Shown: piece by piece, positions 58,305 to 64,000 of the stretch
Layout of the letters: each line of letters opens with the position of its first letter
How positions within the stretch are numbered: the first letter of the stretch is position 1
Source: CAZSNH01 sp052388455
GTDB lineage: Bacteria > Pseudomonadota > Alphaproteobacteria > Rhizobiales > Hyphomicrobiaceae
NCBI GenBank assembly: GCA_052388455.1
Contig: JBQTIA010000005.1
Coordinates: 26,866-90,865 of the forward strand
Reading direction: 5' to 3'
DNA length: 64,000 nucleotides
Position numbers and translations under genes: made by a program
Notes under the pieces: model-generated
Databases searched by the model: none
What the model saw: the letters and a program-made list of their open reading frames with translations, nothing else
What the model was told of the DNA's origin: nothing

Positions 58305-59059
58305 GCGGGCGGCTGACCGTGATCGGCCTCGGCCCCGGACCCGAGCGGTGGGTGACACCCGCCGCCTGCGACGCCGCGAGCGAGGCGGACGTGGTGCTCG
58401 GCTACGCGGCTTACGTTGGCCGCCTGACGCCACGACGCGGCCAGCGCTTCGAAACCTCCGACAACCGCGAGGAACTGAGCCGGGCCGAGCGTGCACTGTC
58501 GTTGGCGGCTGAAGGCAAACACGTCGCGATGGTCTCCGGCGGCGATCCCGGCGTGTTCGCCATGGCCTCCGCCGTGTTCGAGGCCATCGAGCGCGGTCCC
58601 GTCTCGTGGCGCGCGCTCGATGTCCAGGTCGAGCCCGGTGTGACGGCGATGCTGGCGGCGGCCGCGCGGCTCGGCGCGCCGCTCGGTCACGACTTCTGCG
58701 CCATTTCGCTGTCCGACAACCTGAAGCCCTGGAGCGTGATCGAGCGCCGGCTCCGCGCCGCCGCCGAGGCCGACTTCGTGATCGCGCTCTACAATCCGGC
58801 CTCCAAGGCGCGCCCGCGCCAGATCGTCGAGGCATTCGAGATTTTGCAGCAGTGCCGCGCGCCGGAGACGATCGTCATGCTCGCGAGCGCGGTCGGGCGG
58901 ACCGACGAGAACATCGAGTTGCGGACCCTTGCAGATGTGCACACGGCGGCGATCGACATGCGCACGCTGGTGATTGTCGGATCGAGTACCACGCGGCGCA
59001 TCGAGCGCCCGGACGGAACGGCGTGGGTCTACACGCCGCGCAGCTTGGAGCCCGCATGA
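58301..59059 (+). CDS. cobJ: Precorrin-3B C17-methyltransferase CobJ (CbiH)
   Basis: A 252-residue ring-contracting methylase: VIGLGPGPERWVTP, VSGGDPGVFAMASAV, VEPGVTAMLAAAARLGAPLGHDFC in part, SLSDNLKPW, and ALYNPASKARP. It overlaps cobI by four bases. Its last 31 bases overlap the end of cobK on the reverse strand. Confidence 0.95.
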   Translation: MSGRLTVIGLGPGPERWVTPAACDAASEADVVLGYAAYVGRLTPRRGQRFETSDNREELSRAERALSLAAEGKHVAMVSGGDPGVFAMASAVFEAIERGPVSWRALDVQVEPGVTAMLAAAARLGAPLGHDFCAISLSDNLKPWSVIERRLRAAAEADFVIALYNPASKARPRQIVEAFEILQQCRAPETIVMLASAVGRTDENIELRTLADVHTAAIDMRTLVIVGSSTTRRIERPDGTAWVYTPRSLEPA

Positions 59060-59814
59060 TGCTCTTCGAGGCGCTGCCAGACCTCGCCGACTGTCGCTGC
59101 CGCCATCCGGCCCGGGACATCCTTGCGGTCGATCATCAGCACCGGCAGGCCGAGTCGGCGCGCGGCCTCGATTTTGGAATAGGCCGCGGTGCCGCCGGAG
59201 TTCTTGGACAGCACCACATCGATGCCATGCTCGCGGAACAACGACACATCGTCCTCGGTCGCGAAGGGTCCGCGCGCGGTGATCACAGTTGCGATAGGAA
59301 TCGGCAGTCGATCGGCCGGAGGATCGACGACGCGAATGACATAGTGATGCTGCGGCGCGAGCGACAGTGCGTCGAGCGACAGCCGGCCGAGACCCGAGAA
59401 CACGCGGCAGGGCTCTGGCGGCAGCGAGGCGATGGCGGCCTCGGCGCTGGAAAAGTGTCGCCAGTGATCGCCGGGAATGGGCTGCCAGGGTGGACGCTCC
59501 AGTGCGATCAGCGTAACTCCGGCTTTGCGGCACGCGGCCAAGGCGTTGGCGCTGATCAGCGTCGCGAATGGGTGCGTGGCGTCGATGACGACATCGATGG
59601 CGTTGTCCGCGAGATAGGCCGCCAAGCCGTCGATACCGCCGAAGCCGCCGGTGCGCGCTTTGAGCGCCGACGCCTTGGGCGTGGCCGTGCGTCCGGCGAG
59701 CGACAGCACGGCGTCGAAGCGCCGGTCGCCGTCGAGCCGAGCCGCGATCACGCCGGCTTCCATCGTGCCGCCGAGCAGCAGGACGCGGCAGGGTCTGGCC
59801 GGGTTCCGTTCCAT
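59029..59814 (-). CDS. cobK: Precorrin-6A reductase CobK (CbiJ)
   Basis: A 261-residue NADPH-dependent reductase of the macrocycle. It shows LLLGGTMEAGVIAARL, VVIDATHPFA, LERPPWQP, RVFSGLGRLSLD, TARGPFATEDDVSLFREH, and LSKNSGGTAAYSKIEAARRL. It is the only reverse-strand gene between cobJ and cobL. Its 3' end overlaps cobJ by 31 bases, and its ATG (59814) lies 16 bases from the cobL ATG. An in-frame ATG at 59832 would overlap the cobL start codon itself. Confidence 0.94.
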   Translation of the reverse strand: MERNPARPCRVLLLGGTMEAGVIAARLDGDRRFDAVLSLAGRTATPKASALKARTGGFGGIDGLAAYLADNAIDVVIDATHPFATLISANALAACRKAGVTLIALERPPWQPIPGDHWRHFSSAEAAIASLPPEPCRVFSGLGRLSLDALSLAPQHHYVIRVVDPPADRLPIPIATVITARGPFATEDDVSLFREHGIDVVLSKNSGGTAAYSKIEAARRLGLPVLMIDRKDVPGRMAAATVGEVWQRLEEHHAGSKLRGV

Positions 59815-59830
59815 ATCGCGAGCCCATGAC

Positions 59831-61054
59831 ATGACCGCACGCTGGTTGGCAATCATCGGCATCGGCGAGGACGGGCGGGCGGGGCTGGGCCAGCGTGCGC
59901 TGGCGCTGATCGATGCGGCGGGCCTGGTCGTCGGCGGAAAGCGCCACCTCGAGCTGATCGGTCCGACGAGTGGCGAGCAGCGCGTCTGGGCGAGCCCGAT
60001 CGAAGCGACGATCCCCGGCATACTGGAGAGACGGGGTACGCCCGTCACCGTGCTCGTCTCCGGCGATCCGTTCTGGTTCGGCGCCGGTGTCACGCTGGCG
60101 CGAGCCATACCTCCGGACGAAATGGAGGTCATCCCCGCGCCGTCGAGCTTCAGCCTGGCGGCGGCCCGTCTCGGCTGGCCGCTGCAGGACACGACGACGC
60201 TCGGACTGAACATGCGCGGTCAGACGCCGCTGCTGCGCCGCCATCTGCACCACGGCCGCCGCATCCTGGCCCTCTCGCTCAACGGCGAGACCCCGCACGA
60301 GGTGGCTGCCCTGGCAGTGGACAGCGGTTTCGGTGCGTCTCAGCTCACCGTGCTCGAAGCGCTTGGAGGGCCGCGCGAGAAAATCCGCCCCTGTCTGGCG
60401 TGCGATTTTGCTTTTGAAGACATCGATCCGCTGAACATCGTCGGCCTCGATGTGGTGGCGGGAAACGAGGCGGGCCCGCTGCCGTTCACCGCCGGGCTGC
60501 CCGACAGCCTCTACGAAAGCGACGGGCAACTGACGAAGCGCGAGGTCCGCGCCATCACGCTCTCCGCGCTCGCGCCCGGAGCCGGCGAGTTCCTGTGGGA
60601 CATCGGAACGGGCAGCGGCTCGGTCGCCATCGAGTGGCTGCTGGCGCATCCCGCCAACCGCGCCGTCGGCATCGAGCTGCGCGAGGATCGCGCTGCGCGC
60701 GCCACCCGCAACGCCATCGCTCTCGGCGTGCCCAAACTCATCGTGCAGACTGGAGCGGCGGCCGACGCACTCGATGGACTGGCGCCGCCGGATGCGGTTT
60801 TCATCGGCGGGGGCGCCTCTTCGCCGGGGCTGATCGAGCGCTGCTGGTCGGCGCTGAAGCCGGGCGGTCGCATCGTCGTCAACGGCGTCACGCTCGAAAC
60901 CGATGCCATACTTTTTGCCGCGCGCGGGCGCTTCGGCGGGACTCTGACGCGGATCGGCATCGAGCGGGCCGAGCCGGTCGGAACCCGCACCGGCTGGCGG
61001 GCGGCCATGCCGGTGACGCAGTGGGCGGCCCGCAAGCCGAAGGTGACGTCATGA
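59831..61054 (+). CDS. cobL: Precorrin-6Y C5,15-methyltransferase (decarboxylating) CobL
   Basis: A 407-residue fusion of the CbiE and CbiT activities. The N-terminal methylase domain has IGIGEDGRAGL, VVGGKRHLEL and VSGDPFWFGAG. The C-terminal CbiT-like Rossmann domain (about residues 215-400) has the decarboxylating methylase part with WDIGTGSGSVAIEW. ATG at 59831 fits relatives; the upstream frame is antisense to cobK. It overlaps cobE by four bases. Confidence 0.94.
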   Translation: MTARWLAIIGIGEDGRAGLGQRALALIDAAGLVVGGKRHLELIGPTSGEQRVWASPIEATIPGILERRGTPVTVLVSGDPFWFGAGVTLARAIPPDEMEVIPAPSSFSLAAARLGWPLQDTTTLGLNMRGQTPLLRRHLHHGRRILALSLNGETPHEVAALAVDSGFGASQLTVLEALGGPREKIRPCLACDFAFEDIDPLNIVGLDVVAGNEAGPLPFTAGLPDSLYESDGQLTKREVRAITLSALAPGAGEFLWDIGTGSGSVAIEWLLAHPANRAVGIELREDRAARATRNAIALGVPKLIVQTGAAADALDGLAPPDAVFIGGGASSPGLIERCWSALKPGGRIVVNGVTLETDAILFAARGRFGGTLTRIGIERAEPVGTRTGWRAAMPVTQWAARKPKVTS

Positions 61055-61440
61055 TGGCCATCGGAATTGGAGCTTCGCGCGCGGCAGCCACGGCCGACCT
61101 GCTGCTCGCCGTCGCCCGCATGGAAGACCTCGCCGGACGATCGGCGGACGCGGTCTCCTCGTTGGAAGGAGCTGCGTTCTCCGCCCGCCTGGCGGCAGCC
61201 GTCGCGGCCAAAGGCATCGCGTTTCAACCGCTCGCACTGACAGCCCTGCAGCAGCGCTCGGGCGATTGCGCCTCCATCTCGAAGAGAGTCGTCGATCTCT
61301 TTGGAGTTGCCTCGATCGCCGAGTCCGCAGCTCTGACTGCCGCAGGTCCGGGTTCGCGGCTGCTTGTGACCCGTCAGGTGTTCGGCAACATCACCGCCGC
61401 CGCGGCGATCTCAAGCGACGATCAGGGGCCAGCCCCATGA
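61051..61440 (+). CDS. cobE: Cobalamin biosynthesis protein CobE (CbiG C-terminal domain)
   Basis: A 129-residue protein equivalent to the C-terminal domain of CbiG. It shows IGIGASRAA at the start, FQPLALTALQQ, and GVASIAESAALTAAG, the motif of CobE/CbiG C-domains. In aerobic pathways it accompanies CobM and cobK; its exact chemistry is unclear. Start and stop both overlap neighbours (cobL, cobM) by four bases. Confidence 0.9.
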   Translation: MMAIGIGASRAAATADLLLAVARMEDLAGRSADAVSSLEGAAFSARLAAAVAAKGIAFQPLALTALQQRSGDCASISKRVVDLFGVASIAESAALTAAGPGSRLLVTRQVFGNITAAAAISSDDQGPAP

Positions 61441-62195
61441 CCATCCACTTCATCGGTGCCGGCCCCGGCAGTCCCGACCTCATCACCGTGCGCGGCCGCG
61501 ATCTCATCGCGCGCGCGCCCGTGTGTCTCTACGCCGGCTCGCTGGTGCCGGCGGCGCTGCTCGCCCATTGTCCGCCGGGCGCCACCATCATCGACACCGC
61601 GCCGATGACGCTCGATCAGATCGTCGCCGAGATGGAAATAGCCACCGCCGGCGGACGCGACGTTGCGCGGCTGCATTCGGGCGATCTCTCGATCTGGAGC
61701 GCGCTCGGCGAGCAGCTCCGACGCCTCGACCGTCTCGGCATACCCTACACGATCACGCCCGGCGTGCCGTCGTTCGCCGCCGCCTCCGCCGCGCTGGCCC
61801 GCGAGCTGACCTTGCCCGAGGTCGCGCAGTCGGTGGTGCTGACGCGCACGCCGGGCCGCGCCTCCGCCATGCCGGAGCGCGAGACGCTCGAAGCCTTCGC
61901 CGCCACGAGGGCGACTCTCTGCGTGCATCTCTCCATTCACGTCCTCGCGGATGTGGCGGCGCGGCTCGTGCCGTTCTACGGCGCGGAGTGCCCGGTCGCC
62001 ATAGTCTACCGCGCGTCGTGGCCCGACGAGACCATCATCCGCGGCACGCTCGATACCATCGTCGGGCGATGTGCGTCGGCCAACCTCGAACGCACCGCGC
62101 TCATTCTGGTCGGCGAAGCCCTCGGCCGCGACGACTTCCGCGAAAGCGCTCTCTACGACGCCGATTACCAGCGGCGATTCCGCACCAAGACCTGA
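61437..62195 (+). CDS. cobM: Precorrin-4 C11-methyltransferase CobM (CbiF)
   Basis: A 252-residue methylase: IHFIGAGPGSPDLITVRG, YAGSLVP, HSGDLSIWSALGEQLRRL, YTITPGVPSFAAASAAL and CPVAIVYRASWPDE. The ATG at 61437 overlaps the cobE stop. It is the last gene of the forward B12 run and is convergent with cbiD, 33 bases away. That gap contains a duplicated TCTCACATCTG just before the cbiD stop. Confidence 0.95.
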   Translation: MTIHFIGAGPGSPDLITVRGRDLIARAPVCLYAGSLVPAALLAHCPPGATIIDTAPMTLDQIVAEMEIATAGGRDVARLHSGDLSIWSALGEQLRRLDRLGIPYTITPGVPSFAAASAALARELTLPEVAQSVVLTRTPGRASAMPERETLEAFAATRATLCVHLSIHVLADVAARLVPFYGAECPVAIVYRASWPDETIIRGTLDTIVGRCASANLERTALILVGEALGRDDFRESALYDADYQRRFRTKT

Positions 62196-62228
62196 GCACG
62201 TGTAAGACGAGGCATTCTCACATCTGTC

Positions 62229-63359
62229 TCACATCTGTACAATTTCGCTGCGGCCGGCGAGGTGGCCGTCGCGGTCGAAGATCACGACATCGAGGCCGAT
62301 GGTGGGGCTGGAGATGACGCGGGCAGACATCACTCGGACAGCCGCTTCTGCGGCACGGGTCGCGATCCGGCCGGCGATATCGATGCCGGCAGTCTGGGCC
62401 AGACCGAGAATCTGCTGCGCGGTGTTGGCCTGCCGGGCTTCATTCAGCAGTGCATCCGTCGCCCCGGCTTCGGCGAGCCATCCCGCAATCAGTTCGAGAT
62501 CGACGACGCCGCGCCTGGAATGCAGGTCGAGACGCCCGGCCGCGAGCTTCGACATCTTGGCGAAGCCTCCCGCGATGGTGACGCGCGGCACGGGATGCGT
62601 TTTCAGATATTTCAGCATTCCGCCGGCGAAGTCGCCCATGTCGATGAGGGCGATGTCGGGCAAACCATAGAGCCGTGCGATGGCCGCCTCCGAGGTGGCC
62701 CCCGTCGATCCGGCAACGTGCGTGATGCCGCCCGCCAGCGCCACATCGATGCCGCGATGGATCGAGTGAATCCACGCCGAGCACGAGAAAGGGACGACGA
62801 TGCCGGTGGTACCGAGGATCGACAGCCCGCCGACGATGCCGAGCCGGCCGTTGAGCGTTTTCTCGGCGATCTTCTCGCCGCCGGGAATGGCGATCTCGAC
62901 CACGATGTCCGCGGGCCGCGAGAACAGCCGCGCGGCTTCCTCGATCGCATTGCGGATCATTTGTCGCGGTATGGGATTAATCGCCGGCTCGCCCGGCGGA
63001 ATGGGGAGGCCCGGCCGCGTCACCATGCCGACGCCGGGACCGGCCCGAAACGTCACGCCCTCACCGGGCGCGCCGGCCGTCACCGTGACGACGACGAGCG
63101 CTCCGTGCGTGACATCCGGATCGTCACCCGCGTCCTTGACGATGGCGGCTGTCGCCCGCCCCGGTGCGAGCGCATGTTCGGCCAGCGCAAAAGTTGGCTG
63201 CTGGCCATTCGGCAGCGTCACGGCGACGGGATCGGGAAAGGTGCCGGTCCACAGCCCCTCGACGGCCGCCCGCGCGGCGGCGGTGGCGCAGGTGCCGGTC
63301 GTCCAGCCGGTGCGCAGCGGGCGCGCGGGGTCCGCGTCATTGCCGTTCGTGTTCGCCAT
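62229..63359 (-). CDS. cbiD: Cobalt-precorrin-5B C1-methyltransferase CbiD
   Basis: A 376-residue CbiD: RTGWTTGTCATAAARAA at the start, KDAGDDPDVTHGALV, MVTRPGLPIPPGEPAINPIPR, IPGGEKIAEKTLNGRLGI, STGATSEAA, DMGDFAGGMLKYLK, and GGFAKMSKLAAG. CbiD belongs to the anaerobic route, where it methylates C1. In this otherwise aerobic set it most likely replaces CobF, which is not found. It is reverse, convergent with cobM and divergent from cobB. Confidence 0.95.
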   Translation of the reverse strand: MANTNGNDADPARPLRTGWTTGTCATAAARAAVEGLWTGTFPDPVAVTLPNGQQPTFALAEHALAPGRATAAIVKDAGDDPDVTHGALVVVTVTAGAPGEGVTFRAGPGVGMVTRPGLPIPPGEPAINPIPRQMIRNAIEEAARLFSRPADIVVEIAIPGGEKIAEKTLNGRLGIVGGLSILGTTGIVVPFSCSAWIHSIHRGIDVALAGGITHVAGSTGATSEAAIARLYGLPDIALIDMGDFAGGMLKYLKTHPVPRVTIAGGFAKMSKLAAGRLDLHSRRGVVDLELIAGWLAEAGATDALLNEARQANTAQQILGLAQTAGIDIAGRIATRAAEAAVRVMSARVISSPTIGLDVVIFDRDGHLAGRSEIVQM

Positions 63360-63425
63360 CGCGAGCCGTTATAAGCCCATCGCAGCCGAATACACGGCCT
63401 TCGACCGGACCTCCGCCGCAACCAC

Positions 63426-64000
63426 ATGACCGACGCCATTGCCCTGCCGCCCGGCCTGATGATTGCCGCACCCCGGTCTGGTGCCGGCAAGACGACGCTC
63501 ACGCTCGGCCTGCTGCGGGCGCTGACCCGGAGCGGCGTTCGTGTGCAGGCCCTTAAGGCCGGCCCCGACTACATCGATCCGGCCTTCCATTCCGCCGCAA
63601 CGGGTCGGCCCTCGTTCAATGTTGACAGCTGGGCCATGCGACGGCCAACCGCTGCGCAGATCCTGCGGACGGCGTGCCGTGAAGCCGACCTCGTCGTGGT
63701 CGAGGCGCTTATGGGGCTCTTCGACGGCGTTGCGCGCTCCGGTCACTGGGGATCGGGGGCCAGCGCCGATCTCGCGGCGGCAACGGGATGGCCGGTGGTC
63801 CTGGTGCTCGATGTCTCTGGGCAATCGCAGACGGCGGCGGCGACGGCGCTGGGTTTCCGGAACTTTCGCGATGGCGTGACCATCGCCTGCGTCGTGCTAA
63901 ACCGCGTCGGAAGCTCGCGCCACAGGAGGCTCGCAGGCGGCGCACTGGAGGCTGACGTCCTCCCGGTGCTCGGCGCTTTTACGCGCAACGCGGATTCTAT
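63426..64000 (+). CDS. cobB: Hydrogenobyrinic/cobyrinic acid a,c-diamide synthase CobB, 5' part
   Basis: Open from ATG 63426 to the window edge (191 codons, no stop). It begins with the ATP-binding GLMIAAPRSGAGKTTLTLGL, then ALKAGPDYIDPAFHSAATGR and VVVEALMGLFDG, typical of CobB/CbiA. The glutamine-amidotransferase half lies outside the window. It amidates side chains a and c before cobalt insertion. It is divergent from cbiD with about 66 bases between the starts. Confidence 0.93.
   Translation, partial: MTDAIALPPGLMIAAPRSGAGKTTLTLGLLRALTRSGVRVQALKAGPDYIDPAFHSAATGRPSFNVDSWAMRRPTAAQILRTACREADLVVVEALMGLFDGVARSGHWGSGASADLAAATGWPVVLVLDVSGQSQTAAATALGFRNFRDGVTIACVVLNRVGSSRHRRLAGGALEADVLPVLGAFTRNADS

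Noticed and set aside
58181..60649. Reverse-strand frame of 822 codons across cobI, cobJ, cobK and cobL
   Set aside because: Spans several real genes; only the separate cobK frame in this region carries family motifs.

Overview
The window comes from a high-GC (roughly two-thirds G+C) alphaproteobacterium, most likely of the order Hyphomicrobiales (Rhizobiales). The evidence is the gene order of the division/cell-wall (dcw) cluster, the aerobic cobalamin pathway with rhizobial-type operon structure, a ROSE-type RNA thermometer in front of a small heat-shock gene, and long palindromic intergenic repeats of the kind common in this order. I cannot name a genus from the sequence.

Layout. 1-4.0 kb: the end of a Tle1-like (DUF2235) hydrolase, a CapA-type metallophosphatase and a two-gene reverse-strand unit (YARHG protein, alpha/beta hydrolase). 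4.0-18.9 kb: a dcw cluster in the order mraZ, rsmH, ftsL, ftsI, murE, murF, mraY, murD, ftsW, murG, murC, murB, with many overlapping start/stop codons. A DUF995-like gene and a gap split ftsI from murE. The cluster stops at murB, without ddl, ftsQ, ftsA or ftsZ. A four-unit repeat resembling the MraZ operator lies upstream of mraZ. 18.9-21 kb: a reverse-strand unit mobA, mobB and a catalytically dead subtilase-like protein. 21-31.9 kb: mixed accessory genes. These include a MaoC hydratase, an orphan TakP-like TRAP binding protein, a copper-type unit (DUF2946, TonB receptor broken by an in-frame amber codon, YcnI), two secreted or hydrolytic proteins, an Hsp20 gene behind an RNA thermometer, a DGPF protein and a phosphoethanolamine-transferase-like enzyme.

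32.6-40.2 kb: glutamate synthase gltB and gltD, separated by a cassette that carries a lower-GC DUF4274-like gene and a VapBC-type toxin-antitoxin pair. The first 53 bp of gltD are duplicated at the front of the pair, and the duplicated leader overlaps the antitoxin start codon. 40.4-43.1 kb: a two-gene unit of unknown function, a P-loop NTPase plus an ABC exporter whose ATP-binding motifs are nearly all degenerate. This is the best candidate here for an undescribed system.

43.3-64 kb: a nearly complete cobalamin (B12) gene set. It starts with a BluB-CobA fusion, followed by cobC (reverse) and cbiB (forward), whose start codons overlap on opposite strands, and cobQ, cobO and cobP (reverse). 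A cobalamin riboswitch then heads hupE, a DUF1636 gene, cobW, cobN, cobG, cobH, cobI, cobJ, cobL, cobE and cobM. Reverse-strand cobK sits between cobJ and cobL. Reverse-strand cbiD, the anaerobic-pathway C1 methyltransferase, stands in for cobF, and cobB runs off the right edge. Together these cover cobalt import, corrin-ring methylation and contraction, cobalt insertion, amidation, adenosylation, lower-ligand (DMB) synthesis and nucleotide-loop activation. cobS/cobT of the chelatase and the final B12 synthase are not in the window.

Two copies of one palindromic element with matching termini were found: one between genes (2410-2646) and one inserted in frame inside cobN (52421-52547), adding about 43 residues.
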